From Paenibacillus elgii NBRC 100335 (GTDB taxonomy: Bacteria; Bacillota; Bacilli; Paenibacillales; NBRC-103111): DNA of 64,000 nucleotides. Below, in pieces: positions 44,139 to 53,073 of the stretch. The notes beneath the pieces were generated by a model. That model was not told the DNA's origin and did no database searches. It saw nothing but the letters and a program-made list of their open reading frames with translations. Where the stretch lies: contig NZ_BIMB01000004.1 in NCBI RefSeq assembly GCF_004000865.1, positions 1 to 64,000 on the forward strand, given 5' to 3'. Positions within the stretch are counted from its first letter, which is position 1. Every line of letters begins with the position of its first letter. The position numbers and the translations under genes were made by a program.

Positions 44139-45674
44139 CTATTCGATTATTTCGCCGCTCTCAGCCGCGCCCGTCGGCGTACCGCTATCGAGACCGGGCC
44201 CGCTCCGCCCGTCTCTGCCAGGGGAAGGCTTCCATTTGAAGGTCACCGCCGACTTGGCCGGAAGCGTATAAGTGAACGACTGCGAATTCATACGCACCTT
44301 GAATGTTTTGGAGTCTGCGCCGACATTAGCCGCAATCAAGACGAGCGAACCGTCCGGATTCCGGTAAGCGACGTTCTCGACGCTGCCGCCGAAGTTGGTG
44401 GAATCGATCCGCGACGCTCCCGGCGCAACGAATTTGCTCGCATGCCCGATTACGTAATATTCCACGTTTTTCGTCACTTTTCCGTTATTCGGATCGATGG
44501 TTACTACGCCGCGGCAATTCGTGCATCCGCCATTGGTCGGACCGCCCTTCGGGTCGAGCGCCATGTTCCACAGCAGCACCGTTTTTGCCCAGTTCCGGGG
44601 AGAGCCGATCAGCAGATTGGACATGTTCCAGCTCAAATTATTGCCGAAATCCGTGCTCCATTCCCCGCCGCTGCATTCCGTAAAGTAAATGTTTTTCGAC
44701 GGAAAAGCGTTGTGAACCGTCGTCATGGCACTTGGCGACCCGCCGTAGCAATGAAACGCCGTTCCGTCCGTATAAGCGCTTGCCCCGCTATCCCCGAGCA
44801 CGGTAGAAGCATAGTTCACGCCGATATCCCAGTTGTGGTCGAACGCGATGATTTTCGTCGATAAGCCGCTGCGTTTGAATGCCGGACCAAGGTAATTTTT
44901 AATGAAAGAAGCCTGCTCCGCCGCTCCCATGCTCATGCTCGGGTAGCTCCCCGTCGAATGCTCCGGTTCGTTCTGCACCGTGATTCCCCAGATCGGGATG
45001 CCGGCATATTTGTAAGCGTTGACGTATTTCACAAAATAATCGGCGTAGGAGGTGTACACGTTCGGGATGCCGTTCAGCGATCCGCCATTGTATGTCGGCG
45101 TGCCGGATTTCATCCAAGGCGGTGCGGTCCATGGGGAGCCCAGTACCTTGAGGCCGCGATTTTTATCCAAAATCGCCCGGAGCACACTCGTCACATCGGC
45201 GTCTTTGGCAATAGAGAAATGATTCAGCGGGTAATCGGTCCCGGAGGCGACATCGTCATACGTGTAGCTGCCGGCATTGCCGTTGGCGTCGACCGAATAG
45301 TCCGACGCTCCGATCGTGTGGCGGACAAAGCCGATGTTGATTCCCCTCTCGGTGAACAGATCGTTCAAAAGCGCCTCCCGCTGGCCCGGTGACATTTTCT
45401 TGTTGATCAAGTAAGCGGAGGAGCCGGTGATGGCGGCGCCGAAGCCGTCCATCGTCTGGTAAGTAAGACCGGGATTGATATCGATCGTCGTCGGATTCGA
45501 ACCGCTGTCGTTCGAGAATTGCAGCGGCGCTTGCTTCGTGAGCAGACTCGTTTGATCCGCCGTCGTCAGCCAGGCGTCGACCGATCCGCCCGGACCCGCA
45601 TACGCGGACGGAGCCGAGACGCCCAAGAGCGTCAGCGCCAAACCGACAGAGAGCCACCGTTTGCTACTTTTCAT
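44139..45674 (-). CDS. Secreted GH30 glycosidase
   Basis: A 511-residue exported glycoside hydrolase family 30 enzyme. After the signal peptide (cleavage near AYA), the barrel contains MDGFGAAITGSSAYL, GSPWTAPPWMK, the acid/base Glu in TVQNEPEHS and the nucleophile Glu in IYFTECSGGEW. A beta-sandwich follows and closes the protein. GH30 includes glucosylceramidases and endo-beta-1,6-glucanases; the substrate here is unproven. ATG 45674 has AAGGAGG ten bases upstream. It is the last gene of the transporter operon, so its products are probably imported by it. Confidence 0.92.
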   Translation of the reverse strand: MKSSKRWLSVGLALTLLGVSAPSAYAGPGGSVDAWLTTADQTSLLTKQAPLQFSNDSGSNPTTIDINPGLTYQTMDGFGAAITGSSAYLINKKMSPGQREALLNDLFTERGINIGFVRHTIGASDYSVDANGNAGSYTYDDVASGTDYPLNHFSIAKDADVTSVLRAILDKNRGLKVLGSPWTAPPWMKSGTPTYNGGSLNGIPNVYTSYADYFVKYVNAYKYAGIPIWGITVQNEPEHSTGSYPSMSMGAAEQASFIKNYLGPAFKRSGLSTKIIAFDHNWDIGVNYASTVLGDSGASAYTDGTAFHCYGGSPSAMTTVHNAFPSKNIYFTECSGGEWSTDFGNNLSWNMSNLLIGSPRNWAKTVLLWNMALDPKGGPTNGGCTNCRGVVTIDPNNGKVTKNVEYYVIGHASKFVAPGASRIDSTNFGGSVENVAYRNPDGSLVLIAANVGADSKTFKVRMNSQSFTYTLPAKSAVTFKWKPSPGRDGRSGPGLDSGTPTGAAESGEIIE

Positions 45675-45748
45675 TCCATTTCTTCCTCCTTTGAATTTAC
45701 CGATTGTTTTCGGGGAATTCCCCATTTCGAGCCGTACGGGCGGGCGGA

Positions 45749-47326
45749 TCACCTCCTTTCAAACATCTGCCTCCCGCTACTTGATGCCCAATAAGCGTTC
45801 GCCTGCTTCTGCACGTAGTCCAGCACAGCGTCCACACCGGCCGCTTTCAGCTTGCTTCGGTAAGTGTCGAGCGCCTTATCCACGTCCGGGACGAGCCCCA
45901 GCATCAGCGGCTGCCCGTATTGCTGGAACACTTGGTTGACCGCCGCCAATTGCGATTTTACCGGTTCGTAATCCATCAGGATCGGGGCGAACAAATTCGG
46001 CTTGCTCTGGGACTTGAATTCCTCGTTCAGCTTATCGAATCCCCAGCCGCCTTCCTCGCTCCGCATGTTCGGCTCGTAGCGCCAGCCCCAGCTCGCAATG
46101 TCATACTTCTTGACCGCCTTGGGGTCCTGCCCTTTCGCCGGAACGACGATGTGCTTGCCGTCCGCGCTTTTATCGTAATGAAGCCCCTCGACCCCGTAGG
46201 TCATCAGGTCAAAATACTTCGGGTCGTTCCGCAGCTTATCCAGCACCATCAGCGACCGTTCGGGGTTAGGCGCGTTTTTCGGAATCGCCATGCCGTTGTT
46301 GATCGACAGATTCGGCACCGCATACTTGTGAAACCGGGTGAACGGGAAGTAAGCCAGCTCGATGTCCGGGTTGGATTTTTTCACATCGGTGATGAAGCCG
46401 CCCGCCGCAGCCGGATTCCGCCAATAGACCGCGCCCGTGCCCGCCTTGATCAGGTCGCCCGCCTCCGTCTGGGAGGAAAGCGTATTCGAAGACCAGTAGC
46501 CTTTGTCCGCCCAGCTCTTCATCTTCTTCGCCCAGTCCGCAAATTCTTGCGTGAACGGATACGCCACGATCTCCCTCGGCTTATCGTACGACCGGGCCGC
46601 GATGACGCCGCTGTCGCCGCCGATCCCCTGAAAGTCGTGAACGGCGAAGAACAACGTGTTGATCTCGTTCCACGCCTTGCCGCCAATCGGGGTAACCTTC
46701 GGCTTCGCCTTTTTCACGCCGTCCAAATACGCTTCCAGCGCAGCCAGATCCTTGATCTCAGGCAGGTTCAGCTCCTTGCGCCAATCCTCCCGGTACACGA
46801 TACCATTGGGGGTATACTCTGAGAACGTGCTCGGCACGGCATAAATTTTGTCTCCGGTGGAGACATCGTTCCAATCCTGCTTCGGCACCGTCTTCCACGT
46901 TTCCGGCGCGTAGACCGGCAGCAGCTTCGACAAGTCGAGAAAGGCTCCCTGCTTGGTATATTTATAGAAGCCGGCCCAACTGGAAGCGAAAATCATATCC
47001 ACCTTCTCGCCCGAGGCCAGCAGCAGATTGTACTTCGTCTGCCATTCGTTCCACGTCGTAAAATTCACCTTGACCGTCGTGTTCAAATCCTTCTCTAGCA
47101 TTTTGTTCCATTCGTCGATGACCTTCTGGGAATCCTTATGCGCGTCGCCGAGCAGATACCAGACGAGCTGCACCTTCTTCGACGTGTCCGGCTTACCGGA
47201 CTCCGTCTTGGCCGGATTCGCGCCAGGCTCCGCCGTCCCCTGCTTCTCCGAGCACGCGCCCAGCAGTCCTGCCGCTAACGTCAGCGCCATGAGCGCCGAT
47301 CCTACCGATTTCACCTTTCGGTTCAT
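45749..47326 (-). CDS. Carbohydrate ABC transporter substrate-binding lipoprotein (LplA-type)
   Basis: A 525-residue extracellular solute-binding protein with lipobox LLGACS at ~residue 25. The long size and pattern (VQLVWYLLGD, KVNFTTWNEWQTKYNLLLASGEKVDMIFAS) fit the Lpl/YtcQ group of CUT1 oligosaccharide transporters. It lies downstream of both permeases by 44 bases and ends 74 bases before the GH30 gene. No ATPase gene is present; such systems usually share a general MsmX-type ATPase encoded elsewhere. RBS GGGGGAAAG precedes ATG 47326. Confidence 0.92.
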   Translation of the reverse strand: MNRKVKSVGSALMALTLAAGLLGACSEKQGTAEPGANPAKTESGKPDTSKKVQLVWYLLGDAHKDSQKVIDEWNKMLEKDLNTTVKVNFTTWNEWQTKYNLLLASGEKVDMIFASSWAGFYKYTKQGAFLDLSKLLPVYAPETWKTVPKQDWNDVSTGDKIYAVPSTFSEYTPNGIVYREDWRKELNLPEIKDLAALEAYLDGVKKAKPKVTPIGGKAWNEINTLFFAVHDFQGIGGDSGVIAARSYDKPREIVAYPFTQEFADWAKKMKSWADKGYWSSNTLSSQTEAGDLIKAGTGAVYWRNPAAAGGFITDVKKSNPDIELAYFPFTRFHKYAVPNLSINNGMAIPKNAPNPERSLMVLDKLRNDPKYFDLMTYGVEGLHYDKSADGKHIVVPAKGQDPKAVKKYDIASWGWRYEPNMRSEEGGWGFDKLNEEFKSQSKPNLFAPILMDYEPVKSQLAAVNQVFQQYGQPLMLGLVPDVDKALDTYRSKLKAAGVDAVLDYVQKQANAYWASSSGRQMFERR

Positions 47327-47370
47327 CCGCTTTCCCCCTATGGTTTCAAAATAAAATAGATGGCCGGGCC

Positions 47371-48258
47371 TCAGCCCTTCACCGCACCAATCGTCAGCCC
47401 TTTGACAAAATAGCGCTGCACGAACGGATACAGAAATACGATCGGCCCCGTCACCACGACGGCTGCGGCCATCTTGAGCGTCTCCGCGGGCGGCTTGAAA
47501 TCCGCGGACAAATTCCCGGCAACGCTCGTCTTGAGCACCGCAGCGCTGGCCAGTATTTTATATAGCAGAAACTGCAGCGGGTATTTATCCTCCGACGTGA
47601 TGAAAATATTGGCCAGAAACCAGTCGTTCCAGTATGCCAGCGCGAGGAACAGTCCGATCGTGGCCAATCCCGGCGTCGACAGTGGCAGAATCAGCTTCCA
47701 GTAAATCGTGAAATCTCCGGCCCCGTCGATTTTGGCCGATTCGGTGATCGAGTCTGGAATCGATTTCATGAAATTTTTCATTAAAATAATGTTCCACGCG
47801 CTGAGCATCGGCGGAAGCAGCATCGCCAAATAGCTGTCCTTCAGTCCCAGCACATTGACCACGACGATATACCACGGAATCAGCCCTCCGCTGAACAGCG
47901 TCGTAAAGTAGATGAGGAACGACACCGAATTGCGGTATGCAAATTCTTTGCGGGACAGCACGTAACCGGCCATGGAGGTCAGAAACAGCCCTAGCGCGGC
48001 GCCGACGATCGTCAAACCGGCGGTCACCTGATACGCCTTGACCATCTGCATCGGATTGCTGAACACCGCTTGGTACGCCTCCCAAGACAGCGTGGTCGGG
48101 ATCAGCTTGAAGCCATCAGCAATAATGTCCATCTCCGAGGACAGCGACCCGGAAATAATGAGCAAAAACGGCAGCAGGCACACCGCCGCCAGCACGGTAA
48201 TGACTGTATACCCGATCCCGTTGAACACGACCGTCGATGCTTCTGTACGGATCTTCAC
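47371..48258 (-). CDS. CUT1 sugar ABC transporter permease (LplC/MalG-type)
   Basis: A 295-residue inner permease with about six helices. The ATPase-contact loop is KIDGAGDFTIYWKLILPLSTPG, and the family ending is ...RYFVKGLTIGAVKG. Start is GTG 48258, with GGAGGGGAGG upstream. It follows the first permease by 21 bases and forms the channel with it. Confidence 0.93.
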   Translation of the reverse strand: MKIRTEASTVVFNGIGYTVITVLAAVCLLPFLLIISGSLSSEMDIIADGFKLIPTTLSWEAYQAVFSNPMQMVKAYQVTAGLTIVGAALGLFLTSMAGYVLSRKEFAYRNSVSFLIYFTTLFSGGLIPWYIVVVNVLGLKDSYLAMLLPPMLSAWNIILMKNFMKSIPDSITESAKIDGAGDFTIYWKLILPLSTPGLATIGLFLALAYWNDWFLANIFITSEDKYPLQFLLYKILASAAVLKTSVAGNLSADFKPPAETLKMAAAVVVTGPIVFLYPFVQRYFVKGLTIGAVKG

Positions 48259-48279
48259 TTCCGTTCCTCCCCTCCTTTT

Positions 48280-49194
48280 TTAAAACAGCGCATAATCGCT
48301 GCGGGCTTTTTTAATTCCATAATTGACGACCATGATCAGCAGAAATCCGAAGAACGACTGGTACAGCCCCGCCGCGGTTCCCATGCCCATATCGAAATTA
48401 ACCGTCAAAGACCGATAAACGTATGTATCGATAATATCCGTCGAGTCGAAAAGCATGCCGTTATTCCCGATGATCTGGTAGAACAAGTCGAACTGCCCTT
48501 TCAGGATGCCCCCAAGACTGAGCAGAATGAGCAAAATGAACGTCGGCACAAGCAGCGGCAGCGTAATATGGCGGATGCGCTGAAAAATATTCGCCCCGTC
48601 GATTTTCGCCGCTTCATGGTATTCGTCGCTGATGCTCATAATCGCGGCCAAATAAATGACCGTGCCGTAGCCGAGCCCCTTCCACACATGGAAAAACACG
48701 ATAATATATTTCCACGGCTCGGTGTTCAGGTAAAAATCGTAAGGCGGCAAGTCGAGCTGCTTCAGCACCGTATTCACCACGCCCGTGTCGGAGTTGAACA
48801 GGTTGAAGACGAACGCCCCGACGAGCACGAACGAGATGAAAAAAGGCAGGAACATGACGGACTGCGTCGTCTTCTTGAACAGCTTGCCGGGAAGCTCGCT
48901 CAGGAACACGGCGCACAGAAGCTGCAGCGCGTTTCCGAACAGGATGAACGCCAGATTGTACAAAATCGTATTTTTCGTCAGGTTGTACAACACGCCGGAC
49001 TCGAACAAAAACTTGAAGTTCTGCATGCCCACAAACGGACTTCCGAACAGCCCTCCGTCAAACCGGTAATTCGTAAACGCGTAATACACCCCGACCATCG
49101 GCAAATAGCTGAACACTGCGAAAAAGAGCAGCGCCGGCAGAATCATCAGCCACAGCACCCGATTGACCCGGAAATCCTTCAAAAGTGTGATCAT
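48280..49194 (-). CDS. CUT1 sugar ABC transporter permease (LplB/MalF-type), first gene of the operon
   Basis: A 304-residue permease. The N-terminal helix is VLWLMILPALLFFAVFSYLPMVGVYYAF and the ATPase-contact loop is AAKIDGANIFQRIRHITLPLL. ATG 49194 has AAGGAGGTGA upstream with a longer than usual gap, and GAGG nearer. Operators at 49225 and 49301 lie in its promoter region and match one in front of the divergent LacI gene. Confidence 0.93.
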   Translation of the reverse strand: MITLLKDFRVNRVLWLMILPALLFFAVFSYLPMVGVYYAFTNYRFDGGLFGSPFVGMQNFKFLFESGVLYNLTKNTILYNLAFILFGNALQLLCAVFLSELPGKLFKKTTQSVMFLPFFISFVLVGAFVFNLFNSDTGVVNTVLKQLDLPPYDFYLNTEPWKYIIVFFHVWKGLGYGTVIYLAAIMSISDEYHEAAKIDGANIFQRIRHITLPLLVPTFILLILLSLGGILKGQFDLFYQIIGNNGMLFDSTDIIDTYVYRSLTVNFDMGMGTAAGLYQSFFGFLLIMVVNYGIKKARSDYALF

Positions 49195-49224
49195 AATAGC
49201 CTCACGTCACCTCCTTATAAAAAT

Positions 49225-49236
49225 GAAATCGATTTC
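49225..49236. promoter_or_regulatory. LacI-type operator 1 (sugar transport operon)
   Basis: GAAATCGATTTC is a perfect 12-bp palindrome with a central CG, 31 bases upstream of the permease start. It is identical to operator 3. Confidence 0.8.
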
Positions 49237-49300
49237 TTTTTGATGTAAAAATAAAATGCCTTTTTCCGCAAATTCGGACATTATTCAACTCATAATTAAT

Positions 49301-49312
49301 GAAATCGATATC
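49301..49312. promoter_or_regulatory. LacI-type operator 2 (sugar transport operon)
   Basis: GAAATCGATATC differs from the other two sites by one base. It is 76 bp from operator 1 and 91 bp from operator 3, which would allow looping. Confidence 0.75.
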
Positions 49313-49389
49313 ATTTTTATATTCGAACTCCCCTTCATGTAAAATAAATGGTCTTTTTAAGGATTTCCAGCCCATTCGACAAAAATAAT

Positions 49390-49418
49390 TTGAAATCGAT
49401 TTCAGGATAAATTATAAT
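49390..49418 (+). promoter_or_regulatory. LacI gene promoter with operator 3
   Basis: TTGAAA (49390-49395), a 17-bp spacer and TATAAT (49413-49418) drive the LacI gene. The palindrome TGAAATCGATTTCA (49391-49404) covers the -35, so the regulator should repress itself. Confidence 0.85.
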
Positions 49419-49468
49419 AAAGCCATTCCTTCATTGTCAAATATAAATTTCCAGTAAGGTTGATGCAT

Positions 49469-50479
49469 ATGGATATCAAAATCGTCGACGTCGCCGCCAA
49501 GGCGGGCGTCTCGCCGGCCACCGTCTCCCGGGTGCTGAACGAAAGCAGCAGCGTCACGTCGAAGACGAAAGCAAAAGTCATGAAAGCGATCGAGGAGCTT
49601 GGCTACCACCCCAACGCCGTCGCCAAAAATTTGCGCTCGCAAAAATCGATGACAATCGGAGTCATCGTACCCGATATCAACGCCTCGTATTTCGCCGAGA
49701 TTATTAAAGGGATCGAGAATGTGGCTTACGCCCGCAAATATAAAGTCATCATCTGCGACGCGGAGAATCAGAAGGAGAAGGAAGCGGAATATTTGACGCT
49801 GCTGATGAACCGGACCGTAGATGCCGCCATCCTGATCGCGCCGCTGATGTCGGACGAAGAAATTTGCCAGATTTCCGAGAAGGGGTACACCCTCGCGGTC
49901 GTCGGGCGGTATATCGAGCACGATCGCATCCCTTGTATTTATACGGACAACGTAAAGTTTTCCAAAGAAGTCGTGCAGCATCTCGTCGAAAACGGACACC
50001 GGGATATCGTGTTCCTTAGCGGCTACGCGGAAGCGATAGACAGCTACGAAAGACTGGAGGGCTACTTGAAGGCGCTTCGGGACTATCACATCCCGTTTCG
50101 TCCCGAGCTGATCGAGAACGGCAACTTCAACGAAGGAGGCGGCTACGAGGCGATGAAGCGGCTGTTCGACAAGAATCTGCATTTCACGGCTGTTTTTGCC
50201 GCTAACGACGAGATGGCCCTGGGCGTGTACAAAGCCTGTGCCGAGCGCGGCATCGCGATCCCGTCCCAGCTCGCCGTCGTGGGCGTCGACAACAATCGGA
50301 TCAGCAAGTACATCACGCCAACCTTGAGCACCGTAAATCAGCCGAAGTACACGATGGGCGCCCTGCTCGTCGAGAAGCTGATCGACCAGATGAACGAAAA
50401 TCAGTTCCACGACAAGCGCACGTTTAAGGTAGATTCGGAGTTAATCGTCCGTGGATCGTCGAATTTCCGGCGGGAGTAA
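49469..50479 (+). CDS. LacI-family repressor of the GH30/transport operon
   Basis: A 336-residue LacI/GalR protein. The HTH is IVDVAAKAGVSPATVSRVLNESSSV, the hinge helix region NAVAKNLRSQKS, and the rest a periplasmic-binding-protein-like sugar domain (IGVIVPDINASYFAEIIKGIE ... FAANDEMALGVYKAC ... VVGVDNNRISKYITP). ATG 49469 has AAGG nine bases upstream. It is divergent from the transporter operon and has three matching operators, so it should release the operon when the imported sugar or its metabolite binds. Confidence 0.93.
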   Translation: MDIKIVDVAAKAGVSPATVSRVLNESSSVTSKTKAKVMKAIEELGYHPNAVAKNLRSQKSMTIGVIVPDINASYFAEIIKGIENVAYARKYKVIICDAENQKEKEAEYLTLLMNRTVDAAILIAPLMSDEEICQISEKGYTLAVVGRYIEHDRIPCIYTDNVKFSKEVVQHLVENGHRDIVFLSGYAEAIDSYERLEGYLKALRDYHIPFRPELIENGNFNEGGGYEAMKRLFDKNLHFTAVFAANDEMALGVYKACAERGIAIPSQLAVVGVDNNRISKYITPTLSTVNQPKYTMGALLVEKLIDQMNENQFHDKRTFKVDSELIVRGSSNFRRE

Positions 50480-50488
50480 AGGAATAGG

Positions 50489-50527
50489 CAAGGGGACTGG
50501 AATGACATATCTGGCCCCTTGTTTTTG
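50489..50527 (+). terminator. Terminator of the LacI gene
   Basis: CAAGGGG (50489-50495) pairs with CCCCTTG (50515-50521), followed by TTTTTG. Confidence 0.75.
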
Positions 50528-50682
50528 CCTTTGTCTACAGCTGTACAGCGTGCAGCTTGCTTGTCATCACGCTTTTTTCCAGTCTCAAATGCAACAGCTC
50601 CGTTTTGGAATAATGGAATGCTTTTTAGTCCTGATGGCGCATATTGCAGCAGATCGTAAACGATTGGGTGGTACATCATTGT

Positions 50683-51624
50683 TCAACAATACAGCAACCG
50701 CATGGATTCGATTTTTTGTTTCATGCACGTCATGGCTTCATTAGGTCCCGTTATTTTCACATCAGTCCCGAATTGCCAGATAAAGTCCACGTAAAATCTC
50801 AAGTCCTCTGCAGCGATCCGAATGTCGGCATACCCGCTTCCGTCCTCGTTGCGCACGATATAGGGAGCAATCCGTGAATTCGATTCCAGCAACCATACGC
50901 CTTTTTTCGTCAGCTCCAACCGGAGCACCGTTTGTTCCTGTTGGTCTTTTCGGGGCTTATCCATTAGCGTCTTCTGAGTGATATCCTCCCGGCAAGGAAT
51001 CGATTCATTGATCGACGCAGACAAAATCCGATCCGCTCGAAATTGCCGGATTTCTCCCCGAAGAAAACAAAATGCGGGACAATACCAAAAGCCGGAACTC
51101 GCATAGAGCCCGATGGGCTGAATATTCCGCTCCGACACACCGCTGCTGGATTTGTACTCGATCGTGACTACGCTGCGAATCATAATAGCTTGAAGCAAGG
51201 TTTGGAGAATTTCCGGAGACATCCATCGATAGGGACTCCAGAACATGATCCTGTTCTTTAAACGATCAATCTTCTCCTTTACATCCGCAGGTAAATAGTG
51301 GTGAAACTTGCGAAGCGCTGAATCTGCTCCCTCGCCAAATGGCAGTGAACTGAAGTAATCCATCGATTGGCATGCAAAAAACATCGCAATGGCCTCGCCT
51401 TCGGAGAAACTGATCGGCGGGAGGATCCTTTCTTGGAGCAGTCTATAGCCTCCCCCTCTTCCTTGGACGGAGTAGATGGGAACACCGAGCTCGCTTAGCT
51501 CCTGCAAATCCCGAGTAATCGTGCGGCTGGACAGTCCGAATTCATCGGCCAACTCCCGGACGGTAAATGACTTGCTGGCGTTGATTCTCATCATCATTTG
51601 GATTAGCCGCTGTGACTTCTGCAT
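50683..51624 (-). CDS. YafY-type HTH/WYL-domain transcriptional regulator
   Basis: A 313-residue regulator. The N-terminal HTH is FTVRELADEFGLSSRTITRDLQELSELGVPIYSVQGRGGGYRL. The WYL domain follows (VVTIEYKSSSGVSERNIQPIGLYASSGFWYCPAF ... FRADRI), and a WCX-like tail ends the protein. WYL domains sense small ligands or nucleic acids. ATG 51624 has GGAGGAGGG upstream. It is divergent from the alpha/beta hydrolase at 51742, and a palindrome between them is its likely operator. Confidence 0.92.
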   Translation of the reverse strand: MQKSQRLIQMMMRINASKSFTVRELADEFGLSSRTITRDLQELSELGVPIYSVQGRGGGYRLLQERILPPISFSEGEAIAMFFACQSMDYFSSLPFGEGADSALRKFHHYLPADVKEKIDRLKNRIMFWSPYRWMSPEILQTLLQAIMIRSVVTIEYKSSSGVSERNIQPIGLYASSGFWYCPAFCFLRGEIRQFRADRILSASINESIPCREDITQKTLMDKPRKDQQEQTVLRLELTKKGVWLLESNSRIAPYIVRNEDGSGYADIRIAAEDLRFYVDFIWQFGTDVKITGPNEAMTCMKQKIESMRLLYC

Positions 51625-51686
51625 ACCTTCCCTCCTCCATGTATTATTTTTATCTTAGCACATAAATAAGCCATAATTTGTCGTAT

Positions 51687-51703
51687 TTAAATGCTACATT
51701 TAA
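51687..51703. promoter_or_regulatory. Palindrome TTAAATG-CTA-CATTTAA in the divergent region
   Basis: A perfect 7-bp inverted repeat with a 3-bp centre, halfway between the WYL regulator and the hydrolase. It is a candidate operator for both genes. Confidence 0.5.
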
Positions 51704-51741
51704 CTTGTAATCAATCTTAACCGGCAATGGAGGAAAAGAAG

Positions 51742-52470
51742 ATGCCCATTCAAGAAGGCACACAAGAAAAGATAGGTTTGGTTTTCCTTAGCGGAGCAGG
51801 ACTGGATAGCCATATCTGGAGCAAAGTTGTGGATGGGCTTGAGTATCCTCATCTGATGGCCACTTATCCTCGAAGAAAAGATTCGATGGAATCGCGGAAA
51901 AAGCTTTCTTTGGACGATTATGTTACTCATGTAAAAAGACAAATAGACGAATGGGGACCTCGGAGGTACGTTATCGTGGCGCATTCGCTTGGGGGAGTGA
52001 TCGGCCTTCGGCTTGCATCCGAACGGAACGATCGATTAGCAGGCTATATCTCCGTAGGGGCGGCGGTTCCGAAAAATGGCGGTTCCTTTTTGTCCGTTCT
52101 GCCACTCCCCAAAAGAATTCTAATCTCAACCATCTTGCGAATCATCGGTACAAAGCCGCCGGAAGCGGCAATTCGTGCGGGATTGTGCAGCGATCTTTCG
52201 GCAGAACAAACTGCGGAGATCATTAATGGGTTCACACCGGAGGCCGTACGCGTGTATACGGATCGAATCAAGGTATCCCCACCGGCGGTTCCAACGTTAT
52301 ATGTGAAGCTAACCAAAGATAAAGAGTTCAGCCCCTCTTTGCAAAATAAAATGATTTCGAACCTTTCCCCCCAATGGGTACGAAGTCTGAACACAGGGCA
52401 CCTGCCCATGCTTAGCGATCCGGATGGGTTAAGAGCAATCTTGGAGGAATTCATGATAAATGCGAGGTGA
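51742..52470 (+). CDS. Alpha/beta hydrolase
   Basis: A 242-residue hydrolase: FLSGAGLDSHIW oxyanion region, nucleophile elbow AHSLGGV (~residue 80), a C-terminal acid candidate near TKDKEF, and His in LNTGHLPML. No signal peptide. ATG 51742 is used because GGAGG lies eight bases upstream; the upstream ATG 51727 contains that RBS. It is probably controlled by the divergent WYL regulator and cotranscribed with the acetyltransferase. Confidence 0.85.
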   Translation: MPIQEGTQEKIGLVFLSGAGLDSHIWSKVVDGLEYPHLMATYPRRKDSMESRKKLSLDDYVTHVKRQIDEWGPRRYVIVAHSLGGVIGLRLASERNDRLAGYISVGAAVPKNGGSFLSVLPLPKRILISTILRIIGTKPPEAAIRAGLCSDLSAEQTAEIINGFTPEAVRVYTDRIKVSPPAVPTLYVKLTKDKEFSPSLQNKMISNLSPQWVRSLNTGHLPMLSDPDGLRAILEEFMINAR

Positions 52471-52478
52471 TCATAGTA

Positions 52479-53042
52479 ATGGAAACTTCCAATCCTTTTG
52501 TAAAGCTAGATTTCTTTGAAGTCGATCAAGGTCGTTGGCTGGATTTTGAGAAGCTTTTTGAAAGTCGGGGCGGACCAAAAAATTGCTGGTGTATGGTTTG
52601 GCGCGGGAAACCTGAAGATCGGAAAACGAAGGTAACCAAAAAATCTGCGATCCGAAGCATGGTTCAAGAACATGTTCCCATAGGTATCTTGGGATATGCG
52701 GGTGACGAGCCTGTAGCATGGTGCTCCATCGCTCCGCGTTCCACTTATCGCGACCTCGGGGGAATATACGAAACAAATGAGAATCCCGATCATGTCTGGT
52801 CTTTGGTTTGTTTCTATGTTGCTCGTGAGTTTCGCGGACACGGGGTCATGAAACAACTGCTTCAAGCGGCTGTTGAACATGCGCGTCAAAGAGGTGCAGC
52901 CGTTGTTGAAGCTTACCCTGTTGCCCCCGATTCCCCAAGTTATCGTTTTATGGGATTTGTTCCGCAATTTAAAGAGTTCGGCTTTGTCGAGGTGGGTACT
53001 GCGGGAAGTCGGCGTCATGTGATGCGTTTCATGCTGGATTAG
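52479..53042 (+). CDS. GNAT-family N-acetyltransferase
   Basis: A 187-residue GNAT protein. Near the start is the GGPKNCWCMVW segment typical of one YdfB-like subgroup. The acetyl-CoA site motif is FYVAREFRGHGVMKQLL, with a Tyr region SYRFMGFV in motif B. It transfers an acetyl group to an unidentified amine. ATG 52479 has GAGGTGAT upstream, and the RBS overlaps the hydrolase stop, so both are one operon. Confidence 0.88.
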   Translation: METSNPFVKLDFFEVDQGRWLDFEKLFESRGGPKNCWCMVWRGKPEDRKTKVTKKSAIRSMVQEHVPIGILGYAGDEPVAWCSIAPRSTYRDLGGIYETNENPDHVWSLVCFYVAREFRGHGVMKQLLQAAVEHARQRGAAVVEAYPVAPDSPSYRFMGFVPQFKEFGFVEVGTAGSRRHVMRFMLD

Positions 53043-53073
53043 TACACCGACTGCCACGTCAGTCCATAACAAA

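Noticed and set aside
45920-46822. 300-codon plus-strand open frame
   Set aside because: Antisense of the solute-binding lipoprotein gene, without RBS or known motifs.
48070-49248. 392-codon plus-strand open frame
   Set aside because: It lies antisense to both sugar permease genes, is Arg/Gln/His-rich as antisense frames are in G+C-rich DNA, and has no RBS.
49412-50410. 332-codon minus-strand open frame
   Set aside because: Antisense of the LacI gene; no start signal and no recognisable domain.
50401-50679. 92-codon minus-strand frame between the LacI and WYL genes
   Set aside because: The beginning looked protein-like, but there is no RBS and the end is antisense of the LacI gene.
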